Assembly (NCBI RefSeq): GCF_021284765.1
Contig: NZ_CP089924.1
Location: 2,312,001 to 2,376,000 of the forward strand
Length of the DNA stretch: 64,000 nt
Source of the DNA: Lysobacter sp. 5GHs7-4
GTDB lineage: Bacteria; Pseudomonadota; Gammaproteobacteria; Xanthomonadales; Xanthomonadaceae
Direction: 5' to 3'
Below are positions 42,504 to 50,909 of the stretch, in pieces. Position numbers and translations under genes: made by a program. The notes beneath the pieces were generated by a model. The model searched no databases. It was not told the DNA's origin and saw nothing but the letters and a program-made list of their open reading frames with translations. Numbering within the stretch: position 1 is the stretch's first letter; the number at the start of each line of letters is the position of its first letter.

Positions 42504-44699
42504 TTACTGGCCGGTCTTGACCTCGCCGGTCGCCGGCGCGGTCAGGCCGCGGCGCTCCAGCAGCGGCTGGATCTGCGGCTCGTGGCCGGAGAAGTCGCGG
42601 AACAGCTGCAGCGCGTCCTTGCTGCCGCCCTGCGACAGCAGGGTGGCGCGGAAGCGGTCGCCGTTCTCGCGGGTCAGGCCGCCGTGCTCCTTGATCCACT
42701 TGACGGTGTTCGCGTCCAGCACTTCCGACCAGATGTAGGCGTAGTAGCCGGCCGCGTAGCCGCCCATGATGTGGCTGAAGTACGGGGTCTTGTAGCGCGG
42801 CGGGACCGGCGCGTAGCTGACGCCGTCCTTCTGCAGCGCGGCGGCCTCGAAGGCCATCACGTCCTTCGCCGCCGGCACCTGGTCCGGGCTGCCGATCTGG
42901 TGCCAGTTCTGGTCCAGCATGGCCGCGCCGAGGTACTCGGTGGTGGTGAAGCCCTGGTTGAACTTGGACGCCGCCAGCACCTTGTCCAGCAGTTCCTTCG
43001 GCATCGGCGCGCCGGTCTGGTAGTGCTTGGCGTAGTTGGCCAGGATCGACGGCCAGTCGGCCCACATCTCGTTGACCTGCGACGGGAACTCGACGAAGTC
43101 GCGCGGCACGTTGGTGCCGGAGAAGTAGGGGTACTTCACGTTCGAGAACATGCCGTGCAGGGCATGGCCGAACTCGTGGAACATCGTGGTGACCTCGTCC
43201 CAGGTCATCAGCGTCGGCTTGCCGGCCGGCGGCTTGGGGATGTTGAGGTGGTTGGCCACCACCGGCAGCGTGCCGTACAGCTGCGACTGGTCCACGTAGG
43301 AGTTCATCCAGGCGCCGCCGCGCTTGCTGTCGCGCGCGTACATGTCGGCGATGAAGATCGCCAGCTGCTTGCCGTTGGCGTCGAACACGTCGTACACGGC
43401 GGTGTCGGGGTGGTACAGCGGCAGGTCGGTGCGGCGCTTGAACTTCAGGCCGTAGAGCTGGCCGGCGGCGTAGAACACGCCGTTTTCGAGCACGTTGTTC
43501 ATCTCGAAGTACGGCTTGAGCTGCGCTTCGTCGAACGCGTACTTCTCCTGGCGCACCTTCTCGGCGTAGTAGGCCCAGTCCCAGGGCTCGAGCTTGAACG
43601 AGGGCTGGCCCTTGGCGGCCTGTTCCTTGTCGATCATCGCCTGCAGGTCGGCGGCCTCGCGCTTGGCGTTGGCGACCGCGGCCGGGGCGAGCTGGCCGAG
43701 CATGGCGTTGACCGCCTGCGGGGTCTTGGCGGTCTCGTCCTCGAGCACGAACGCGGCGTAGTTCGGGTAGCCCATCATTTTGGCGCGCTCGGCGCGCAGC
43801 TTGACGACCTGGGCGACGATGGCGGTGTTGTCGAACTCGTTGCCGCGGCTGCCGCGCGCGACCGAGGCGCGGTACAGCTTCTCGCGCAGGGCGCGGTTGT
43901 CGAGGTCGGTTTCCGGCGGCTGGCCGGTGGTGTTGAGCAGGGTCAGCACGTACTTGCCGTCGAGCTTGCGCGTCTTGGCCGCTTCGGCCGCGGCGGCGAT
44001 GCGCTCGTCGGACAGGCCGGCCAGCTCTTCCTTGGTGTCGACGGTGATCGCCGAGGCGTTGACCTCGCCCAGCACGTTCTGGCTGAACTTGGTCGCCAGG
44101 CCGGCGAGCTCGGCGTTCATCGCCTTGAGCTTGGCCTTGTCGGCCTCGGACAGGTTGGCGCCGCCGCGCACGAAGTCGGTGTAGTAGCGCTCGATCAGGC
44201 GCACGCCCTGCGCGTCCAGGCCCAGCGAGTCGCGGGTTTCGTACAGCTTCTTGACGCGCGCGAACAGCTTAGGATTCAGCGCGATCGCGTCGCGGTGCGC
44301 CGACAGCTTGGGCGCGTACTGCGCCTGCAGCTTCTCGCGGGTCGGGTTGGTGTCGGTGCCGACGAGGTTGAAGAACGCCGAGGTGGCACGGCCGAGGATG
44401 CGGCCGGACTGCTCCATCGCGATGATGGTGTTGTCGAAGGTCGGGGCGTCGGCGTTGTTGGCGATCGCCTCGACTTCCTTGATCTGGTCGGCCATGCCGC
44501 GATCGAAGGCCGGCGCGAAGTCGCTGTCCTTGATCTTGTCGAACTGCGGGTACTGCAGCGGCAGCGGGCTTTCGGCGTAGAACGGGTTGGCGGTTTGCGC
44601 GCTCACGGCGGTGTCGGCCTTCTTGGCGGGGGACGCGGCATACGTGGGGGCGGTGACGCTCAAAGCCACGGCCAGCGCCAGGGCGAGGGGGTGCTTCAT
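42504..44699 (-). CDS. dcp: Peptidyl-dipeptidase Dcp (M3 family)
   Basis: A 731-residue exported M3 metallopeptidase releasing dipeptides from peptide ends. The signal peptide ends near residue 21 (APTYA). The zinc motif HEFGH is at 508-512 in TTMFHEFGHALHGMFSNVKY, with a later EFPSQVNEMWADWP third-ligand segment. Full length with the YAYIWSEVLDANTVKW end. ATG 44699 begins the signal peptide. It has its own terminator. It fits the window's peptide-degradation theme. Confidence 0.96.
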   Translation of the reverse strand: MKHPLALALAVALSVTAPTYAASPAKKADTAVSAQTANPFYAESPLPLQYPQFDKIKDSDFAPAFDRGMADQIKEVEAIANNADAPTFDNTIIAMEQSGRILGRATSAFFNLVGTDTNPTREKLQAQYAPKLSAHRDAIALNPKLFARVKKLYETRDSLGLDAQGVRLIERYYTDFVRGGANLSEADKAKLKAMNAELAGLATKFSQNVLGEVNASAITVDTKEELAGLSDERIAAAAEAAKTRKLDGKYVLTLLNTTGQPPETDLDNRALREKLYRASVARGSRGNEFDNTAIVAQVVKLRAERAKMMGYPNYAAFVLEDETAKTPQAVNAMLGQLAPAAVANAKREAADLQAMIDKEQAAKGQPSFKLEPWDWAYYAEKVRQEKYAFDEAQLKPYFEMNNVLENGVFYAAGQLYGLKFKRRTDLPLYHPDTAVYDVFDANGKQLAIFIADMYARDSKRGGAWMNSYVDQSQLYGTLPVVANHLNIPKPPAGKPTLMTWDEVTTMFHEFGHALHGMFSNVKYPYFSGTNVPRDFVEFPSQVNEMWADWPSILANYAKHYQTGAPMPKELLDKVLAASKFNQGFTTTEYLGAAMLDQNWHQIGSPDQVPAAKDVMAFEAAALQKDGVSYAPVPPRYKTPYFSHIMGGYAAGYYAYIWSEVLDANTVKWIKEHGGLTRENGDRFRATLLSQGGSKDALQLFRDFSGHEPQIQPLLERRGLTAPATGEVKTGQ

Positions 44700-44975
44700 C
44701 GGACGGACCTCGTCGAAAGGAACCCCGAAGCGTACCGGAAGGGGTCCGGAGCGGCGCATGACTAAAGGCATGGTCGACCTGGGCCGCCCGATTCGGTGAC
44801 ATGGGTACGGGCCGGCACCCGAAGGCGGGCTTAGACTGCGGCCCAGCCGGCGGCCGGGCGGCTGCGAGTGCAACCGTCGCCTGCACCGCGGTATCCGTAC
44901 CCATCGCCCGATCCGCGGTCACACGCGCCGCGCTGGCGACGTCACCCCATCACCTCCATGGACAGCGAGACGACG

Positions 44976-47033
44976 ATGAACCCAGCCCCGCGCTCCCTCA
45001 CCCGCATCGCCCTGGGCTTGTGCCTGAGTCTGGGCCTGGCCGCCAACGCCCTGGCCGCCGAAACCACGCGCTACCTGGCCCTGGTCGACGGCGGCAAGCA
45101 GGCCGGCCACCAGACCGTGACCCGCGCCGACGACGGCACCGTCAACGTCGACTTCATCTTCAAGGACAACGGCCGCGGGCCCGAGCTCAAGGAGACCTAC
45201 ACGCTGGCGCCCGATGGCACCTATCGCAGCTACGCGGTCAAGGGCACGTCCACCTTCGGTGCGCCGGTGGACGAGCGTTTCTCGATCGCCGACGGCAAGG
45301 CGACCTGGAAATCCACCTCCGACCAGGGCGAACAGGCCGCCGCGCCCGGCGCGCTGTACTCGCCGCTGGGCGGCACGCCGGCCGGTTTCAGCGTCGCGCT
45401 GGCCGCCTTGAGCAAGCGCAGCGACGGCAAGCTGCCGCTGATTCCCAGCGGCACCCTCACCGTGCGCAAAGTCGGCGAGGCCGAAGTCGCGCGCGAGGGC
45501 AAGAAGCAGAAGGTGCAGCTGGTCGCGATGACCGGCGTGGGCCTCACGCCCACCTTCGCCTGGGCCACTCAGGGCGAGAATCCGCGCCTGTTCGCCTTTA
45601 TCTTCCCCGGCTTCCTGCAGCTCATCGAGGAAGGCTGGCAGGGCAACGCCGACGCGCTGGAAACCCAGCAGAAGGCGGCCGAGGGCGCCGCATTGGTCGA
45701 CCTGCGCAAGCGCCTGGGCCATCCCATCGCCGGCAGCACCCTGATCCGCAATGCGCGCGTGTTCGACAGCGAGCACGCCAAGCTCGGTCCGGTGTCCGAC
45801 GTGCTGCTGCGCGACGGCCGCATCGTCTCGGTCGAGGCCGGCGGCGCAACCAAGGTCAAGGCCGACCGCAGCATCGACGCCGCCGGCAAGGTGCTGCTGC
45901 CGGGCCTGTTCGACATGCACGGCCACGTCGGCCGCTGGGACGGCGGGCTCAACCTGGCCGCCGGCGTCACCACCGTGCGCGACATGGGCAACGACAACGC
46001 CACCCTGCAGCAGATCCTGGGCGAGATCCGCGACGGCAAGCTGATGTCGCCGGACGTGGTGCCGGCCGGTTTCATCGAGGGCGAGAGCAATTTCTCGGCG
46101 CGCAACGGCTTCGTGATCAAGGACCTGGACGGCGCCAAGAAGGCGGTGGACTGGTACGCCGAGCACGGCTATCCGCAGGTCAAGATCTACAACTCCTTCC
46201 CCAAGGATCTGCTGCGCGACACCGCCGCCTACGCGCACAGCAAGGGCATGCGCGTGAGCGGCCACGTGCCGGCCTTCATGCGCGCGCAGGACGTGGTGGA
46301 GCAGGGCTACGACGAAATCCAGCACATCAACCAGGTGCTGCTGAACTTCTTCGTCGACGACAAGACCGACACCCGCACCCTCACGCGCTTCTACCTGGTC
46401 GCCGACAAGACCGCCGAGCTGGATTTCGATTCCAAGCCGGTGCAGGACTTCATCGCCCTGCTGGCCAAGAAGCAGACCGTGATCGACCCGACCCTGACCA
46501 CCTTCGACTTCCTGCGCCAGCGCCCGGGCGAGCTGTCGCAGGCCTACGCCGCGGTCGCCGCGCACCTGCCGCCGGACCTGCAGCGCGGCCTGCGCGTGGC
46601 CGAGATGAACATTCCCGACGACGCCACCGCCGCGCGCTACAACAAGTCCTACGAGAAGCTGGTCGAGTTCGTCGGGCGCATGTACAAGGCCGGCGTGCCG
46701 ATCGTGGCCGGCACCGACGCGATCCCGGGCTTCACCCTGCAGCGCGAGCTGGAGCTGTACGTGCAGGCCGGCATGACGCCCTCGCAGGCGCTGCAGGTGG
46801 CGACCTGGAACGGCGCCAAGTACTCGCGCACCCTGGAAGATCGCGGTTCGATCGCACCGGGCAAGCGCGCCGACCTGATCCTGGTCGATGGCGACCCGAC
46901 CGCCAACATCTCCGACATCCGCAAGATCGCGCTGGTGCTGAAGGGCGACGTCGCCTACTACCCCAGCGAAATCGATGAAGCGCTGGGCATCAAGCCGTTC
47001 GCCGCGCCGGTGAAGGTGGATGCGGCGCAGTAA
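44976..47033 (+). CDS. Exported amidohydrolase with extra N-terminal domain
   Basis: A 685-residue exported metal-dependent hydrolase. A signal peptide (1-27) is followed by an unusual region of about 200 residues rich in beta strands (YLALVDGGKQAGHQTVTRAD, SYAVKGTSTFGAPVDERFSI). The amidohydrolase core begins near 245 with GSTLIRNARVF, and the metal HxH is His315/His317 in FDMHGHVG; GTDAIPGF carries the late Asp. ATG 44976 is preferred; 44958 is possible. Relatives hydrolyse peptide-like amides, but this substrate is unknown. Confidence 0.88.
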   Translation: MNPAPRSLTRIALGLCLSLGLAANALAAETTRYLALVDGGKQAGHQTVTRADDGTVNVDFIFKDNGRGPELKETYTLAPDGTYRSYAVKGTSTFGAPVDERFSIADGKATWKSTSDQGEQAAAPGALYSPLGGTPAGFSVALAALSKRSDGKLPLIPSGTLTVRKVGEAEVAREGKKQKVQLVAMTGVGLTPTFAWATQGENPRLFAFIFPGFLQLIEEGWQGNADALETQQKAAEGAALVDLRKRLGHPIAGSTLIRNARVFDSEHAKLGPVSDVLLRDGRIVSVEAGGATKVKADRSIDAAGKVLLPGLFDMHGHVGRWDGGLNLAAGVTTVRDMGNDNATLQQILGEIRDGKLMSPDVVPAGFIEGESNFSARNGFVIKDLDGAKKAVDWYAEHGYPQVKIYNSFPKDLLRDTAAYAHSKGMRVSGHVPAFMRAQDVVEQGYDEIQHINQVLLNFFVDDKTDTRTLTRFYLVADKTAELDFDSKPVQDFIALLAKKQTVIDPTLTTFDFLRQRPGELSQAYAAVAAHLPPDLQRGLRVAEMNIPDDATAARYNKSYEKLVEFVGRMYKAGVPIVAGTDAIPGFTLQRELELYVQAGMTPSQALQVATWNGAKYSRTLEDRGSIAPGKRADLILVDGDPTANISDIRKIALVLKGDVAYYPSEIDEALGIKPFAAPVKVDAAQ

Positions 47034-47045
47034 GCGCGAGCGCAT

Positions 47046-47072
47046 GGACCGCCGCCGACACGGCGGCGGTCC
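47046..47072 (+). terminator. Hairpin after the amidohydrolase
   Basis: Stem ggaccgccgcc/ggcggcggtcc with loop gacac, 12 bp after the stop codon at 47033. No T-run; a possible transcription end or RNA stabiliser. Confidence 0.5.
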
Positions 47073-47091
47073 GTCACCATCCCAGTCCGCC

Positions 47092-47315
47092 TTGGGGTAG
47101 GAGCGGCGTAAGCCGCGACCGCGCCGTTTCCGATGCGGCGTGGGCTTCGTTGGACAGATCGAGACCCGGCAGCGATGGCTTTGTAGCCTTGGCCGAGCTA
47201 CGACGACGCATGCCTGGGTGAAGGCGTCTTCGTCGTTCCGTTCGGTGGCGCGCGCGATTCGAACCGTATCGGCGCGTGGGGGGCGCGGTCGCGGCTTACG
47301 CCGCTCCTACCCCAA
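47092..47315. repeat. MITE-like element with perfect 34-bp inverted arms
   Basis: The arms 47092-47125 and 47282-47315 are perfect inverted copies of the ggggtaggagcggcgtaagc family with 156 bp between. The interior has no known motif and no transposase. It is the cleanest and longest inverted pair of this family in the window. Confidence 0.85.
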
Positions 47316-47651
47316 AGCGGGAAGGTTGTTTGGGCATAAATATAATTAATTCATATGGTTGAGCGGCTTTTATTACGTAGTATTTCAAGCATGCTCTGGC
47401 CAAAACATATGCCGAATACGTGCCTAAACGCATACCGCCGAGTACGGGCTCTTTAATGCTTTGGTAACATTCGCGCGTCAAAGAGCCGCCACCGGCGCGG
47501 GCAGATCCGCGCCACGGCCGTCAGGGGACGGTCGGTCCGACAAACAGTCGTCCCGTCGCCGAGCCCGCATGCCAGGCGCATGCGTCGCCAGGCTTCTTAC
47601 GAACCCAGGTGTCCCGCTTCGGGCCGCCGCTTTCATCGAGAACCCCCCGCC

Positions 47652-49937
47652 ATGCGTCAGCACGTCCGTGCTCCCCGCAGCCATGCCCTGGCCATCGCCG
47701 TCGCGATCAGCCTGACTTCCGCCGCCGCTTTCGCGCAGGACGCGCCCGCCGCCGCCGAGACGGCGCCCGCCGCCGAATCCGACGCCAAGACCCTGGACGC
47801 GCTGATGGTCACCGCGCAGCGCCGCGTCGAGCGCGCCAAGGACGTGCCGATGGCGCTCACCACCGTCGACGCCGAGAAGCTGCATGTGCTGGGTTCCGGC
47901 GGTGGCGACATCCGCTTCCTGTCCGGCCGTCTGCCCAGCCTGAACATCGAATCCTCGTTCGGCCGCGCCTTCCCGCGCTTCTACATTCGTGGCCTGGGCA
48001 ACACCGACTTCGATCTCAACGCCTCGCAGCCGGTCTCGCTGGTGTACGACGACGTGGTGCTGGAGAACCCGCTGCTGAAGGGCTTCCCGGTGTTCGACAT
48101 GGAGAACGTCGAGCTGCTGCGCGGCCCGCAGGGCACGCTGTTCGGCCGCAACACGCCGGCCGGCGTGGTCAAGTTCGAATCGGCCAAGCCGACCCGCGAA
48201 CTCGAAGGCTACGGCCAGGTCGCCTACGGCAGCCACGGCACCACCAATATCGAAGGCGCGATCAGCGGCCCGCTGGGCCCGAACTGGTCGGCGCGCGCCT
48301 CGGTGCTGTACCAGCGCCGCGACGAGTGGGTGACCAACACCAACCCGAACGCCCGCACCAATCCCAAGCTGGAAGGCTACGACGAGTCGGCCGCGCGCCT
48401 GCAGCTGCAGTACGACGGCAGCGACACCTTCCACGCTCTGTTCAACGTGCATGCGCGCCATCTCAACGGCACCGCGCGCCTGTTCCGCGCCAACATCTTC
48501 CGGCCCGGCACGAACGATCTGGTGGCCGGTTTCGATGACGACAAGATCGCCATCGACGGCCGCAACTCGCAGCAGCTCGACACCTTCGGCGCCAGCGCGC
48601 GCCTGAGCTGGGACTTCGGCAACGACCTCACGCTGTACTCGATCACCGGCTACGAGACGGCTGATTCCTTCAGCCGCGGCGATATCGACGGCGGCGTGGG
48701 CGCGGCGTTCCTGCCGACGGGCAGCTACCCGGGTGTGATCCCGTTCACCGCCGAATCCGCCGACGGTCTGCCCGACCACCGCCAGTGGACCCAGGAGTTC
48801 CGCCTGGAGTCCAACTACAGCGGCCCGCTGAACTGGCAGGCCGGCCTGTTCTACTTCGACGAAGACATCACCGTCGACAGCTTCAACTACGACACCCTCG
48901 GCGGCGGCGTGCAGGCCGGCTGGGCGCAGCAGAAGCAGCGCAACAAGGCCTGGGCCGCGTACGGTTCGCTGGACTATGCGGTCACCGACAAGCTGACCCT
49001 GCGCGGCGGCTTGCGTTACACCCAGGACAAGAAGGACTTCACCGCCAGCGTGCTGCAGAGCGCGCCGTTCGGTGCGCCGGTGTCGGGCCCGTTCCCGGTC
49101 CACACCGACGTCGACGACGTCAGCTGGGATGCCAGCGCGGTCTATCAGGCCACGCCCGACGTGAACCTGTACGCCCGCGTCGCCAAGGGCTTCCGCGCGC
49201 CGTCGATCCAGGGCCGCCTGCTGTTCCAGGTGCCGCCGCAGCCGTCGGTGGCCGATGCCGAGAAGGTCATTTCCTACGAGACTGGCGTCAAGGCCGACCT
49301 GTGGGACAAGCGCGCGCGCCTGGGCTTCGCGGTATTCCATTACAACGTCGACAACCAGCAGCTCAACGCCGTCGGCGGCGCCGCCAACCAGACCATCCTG
49401 CTCAACGCCGACAAGACCGTGGGCCAGGGCTTCGAGTTGGACTTCGACGCCTACCTCACCGACAACCTGATGGTCACCCTCGGCGCCAGCTACAACGACA
49501 CCGAGATCAAGGATGCCAACCTCGCCGTCGCTCCCTGCGGCAGCGGCATGTGCACGGTCACCGATCCGCTGGTGGCCGGCCGCGCGATGATCGACGGCAA
49601 CCCGCTGCCGCAGGCCCCGAAGTGGGTCTACAACCTGACCGCGCGCTACTCGCTGCCGGTCGGCGACGGCGGCGAGTTCTTCGTCTACACCGACTGGGCC
49701 TACCGCAGCGAAGTGAACTTCTTCCTCTACGAGGCCAAGGAGTTCCGCGGCAAGGCCCTGCTGGAAGGCGGCCTGCGCGTGGGTTACGGCTGGGACAACG
49801 GCAAGTACGAGGTGGCGCTGTACGGCCGCAACATCCTCGACAAGGTGCAGGCGGTCGGCGCGATCGACTTCAACAACCTGACCGGCTTCGTCAACGAGCC
49901 GCGCATCGTGGGTGTGGAGTTCAAGGCCGGCTTCTGA
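47652..49937 (+). CDS. TonB-dependent outer-membrane receptor
   Basis: A 761-residue outer-membrane transporter. Signal peptide at 1-28, TonB box region LDALMVTAQRR (about residues 49-59), plug domain with GRAFPRFYIRGLGNTD and VELLRGPQGTLFGRNTPAGVV, then a 22-strand beta barrel with YNDTEIKD and ending VEFKAGF (Phe-terminal BAM signal). ATG 47652 begins the signal. The substrate cannot be deduced; no transporter or regulator is adjacent. The AT-rich segment upstream may hold its promoter. Confidence 0.95.
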   Translation: MRQHVRAPRSHALAIAVAISLTSAAAFAQDAPAAAETAPAAESDAKTLDALMVTAQRRVERAKDVPMALTTVDAEKLHVLGSGGGDIRFLSGRLPSLNIESSFGRAFPRFYIRGLGNTDFDLNASQPVSLVYDDVVLENPLLKGFPVFDMENVELLRGPQGTLFGRNTPAGVVKFESAKPTRELEGYGQVAYGSHGTTNIEGAISGPLGPNWSARASVLYQRRDEWVTNTNPNARTNPKLEGYDESAARLQLQYDGSDTFHALFNVHARHLNGTARLFRANIFRPGTNDLVAGFDDDKIAIDGRNSQQLDTFGASARLSWDFGNDLTLYSITGYETADSFSRGDIDGGVGAAFLPTGSYPGVIPFTAESADGLPDHRQWTQEFRLESNYSGPLNWQAGLFYFDEDITVDSFNYDTLGGGVQAGWAQQKQRNKAWAAYGSLDYAVTDKLTLRGGLRYTQDKKDFTASVLQSAPFGAPVSGPFPVHTDVDDVSWDASAVYQATPDVNLYARVAKGFRAPSIQGRLLFQVPPQPSVADAEKVISYETGVKADLWDKRARLGFAVFHYNVDNQQLNAVGGAANQTILLNADKTVGQGFELDFDAYLTDNLMVTLGASYNDTEIKDANLAVAPCGSGMCTVTDPLVAGRAMIDGNPLPQAPKWVYNLTARYSLPVGDGGEFFVYTDWAYRSEVNFFLYEAKEFRGKALLEGGLRVGYGWDNGKYEVALYGRNILDKVQAVGAIDFNNLTGFVNEPRIVGVEFKAGF

Positions 49938-49978
49938 GGCCGGGCAGGGCGCCTGGCCGCCCGCCATCGAAACACCGG

Positions 49979-50001
49979 ACGGCCCGCCTCGCGCGGGCCG
50001 T
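49979..50001 (+). terminator. Hairpin after the TonB receptor
   Basis: Stem acggcccg/cgggccgt with a 7-base loop, starting 42 bp beyond the receptor stop. It is followed by ttcgcgttt, only a weak T-rich tail. Probable transcription end. Confidence 0.55.
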
Positions 50002-50028
50002 TCGCGTTTGCGGCTTGGGTCAGGCGTC

Positions 50029-50152
50029 ATCCCCGAGCCGTCATTCCCGGCAAAGACGGTGATTCCGGAACCTCCCGCGATACCCCGATCCGTCATTCCC
50101 GCGAACGCGGGCTCTGCTTCACTTCGGCGGAGCCGAACATCCAGCGACTTCA
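50029..50152. repeat. REP-like cgtcattcccgcgaacgcgg array
   Basis: Several diverged copies lie close together: cgtcatccccgagcc, cgtcattcccggcaaagac and cgtcattcccgcgaacgcggg with a downstream agcgacttcagc. The same motif set is at 57639-57673 (cgtcatccccgcgaaagcgg). It lies between the TonB receptor and glutathione peroxidase. No gene is supported. Confidence 0.65.
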
Positions 50153-50215
50153 GCGCCATGCTCCCGTGCCGGCGATGAACGCGCTATCGTGCCCTCGTCC
50201 CCATGGAGCCTCCCC

Positions 50216-50698
50216 ATGACCACCGCCTACGACTTCACCGCCACCGACATCGACGGCCAGCAGCGCTCGCTGGACGAATACCGCGGCAAGGTGTTGCTGA
50301 TCGTCAACGTCGCCTCGCAATGCGGTTTCACCCCGCAGTACACCGGCCTGGAACAGTTGGAGCGCAAGTACCAGGCGCAGGGCTTCGAGGTGCTGGGTTT
50401 CCCCTGCGATCAGTTCGGCCATCAGGAACCGGGCGACGAGGCCGAGATCAAGGAGTTCTGCTCGCTGACCTACGACGTCAGCTTCCCGCTGTACGCCAAG
50501 GTCGACGTCAACGGCGACAAGGCGCACCCGCTGTGGAAGTGGCTGAAGGACGAGAAGGGCGGCTTCCTCGGCATCGACGCCATCAAATGGAACTTCAGCA
50601 AGTTCCTGGTCGGCCGCGACGGCAAGGTGATCAAGCGCTACGCGCCGACCGACAAGCCCGAGTCGATCGCGGGCGATATCGAGAAAGCGCTGGCTTGA
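50216..50698 (+). CDS. Glutathione peroxidase (thioredoxin-dependent type)
   Basis: A 160-residue glutathione-peroxidase-fold enzyme. The catalytic residue is Cys36 in NVASQCGFTPQYTGL rather than selenocysteine, with FPCDQFGHQEPG and WNFSKFLVGRDG supplying the Gln/Trp/Asn partners. Bacterial Cys members usually use thioredoxin. The PCD motif Cys (about residue 65) is a possible resolving residue. ATG 50216 is chosen for normal length. Cytoplasmic, no signal. Confidence 0.94.
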   Translation: MTTAYDFTATDIDGQQRSLDEYRGKVLLIVNVASQCGFTPQYTGLEQLERKYQAQGFEVLGFPCDQFGHQEPGDEAEIKEFCSLTYDVSFPLYAKVDVNGDKAHPLWKWLKDEKGGFLGIDAIKWNFSKFLVGRDGKVIKRYAPTDKPESIAGDIEKALA

Positions 50699-50709
50699 TC
50701 CCGCGTCGC

Positions 50710-50905
50710 CATCCAGCTTCGGGGTAGCAGCGGCGCAAACCCTGAAATGCGAACGGCAGCGAGACGTTCGCCGTCGCCTAGTGTCGCGGTCGCGGCTTAC
50801 GCCGCTCCTACCCCAAGGCCTTGGCTCCGCGCTTTCTGTGGGAGCGACGTGAGTCGCGATTTCGTCCCCAACCGGCACTCATCGCGGCTCGCGCCACTCC
50901 CACCA
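50710..50905. repeat. Mixed gtaggagcggcg and gtgggagcgacg repeat halves
   Basis: Halves are seen at 50722-50745 (diverged), 50783-50815 (gtcgcggtcgcggcttacgc with cgctcctacccca), 50836-50863 (ctgtgggagcgacgtgagtc) and 50880-50903 (catcgcggctcgcgccactc). They do not form one tidy inverted pair. This is the intergenic space between converging glutathione peroxidase and acyltransferase genes. Confidence 0.7.
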
Positions 50906-50909
50906 GGAT

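Larger units (their letters stand above)
47034..47651. other. 618-bp gap: repeat, AT-rich patch and receptor leader
   Basis: Three parts can be separated: the amidohydrolase-side hairpin at 47046-47072, a MITE-like element at 47092-47315, and an AT-rich stretch at about 47318-47470 whose base composition is unlike the rest of the window. The final 180 bp are GC-rich and lead to the TonB receptor ATG at 47652. No gene is supported; the 61-residue reading frame on the minus strand at 47296-47481 mostly covers the AT-rich patch. Confidence 0.6.

Noticed and set aside
47296..47481. 61-residue frame in the AT-rich patch
   Set aside because: Not called as a gene: no ribosome site, no similarity known, and it ends in repeat sequence. 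It is mentioned only as a possible relic.
47478..50159. 893-residue frame on the minus strand
   Set aside because: Antisense to the TonB receptor gene, which has signal peptide, TonB box and barrel end.
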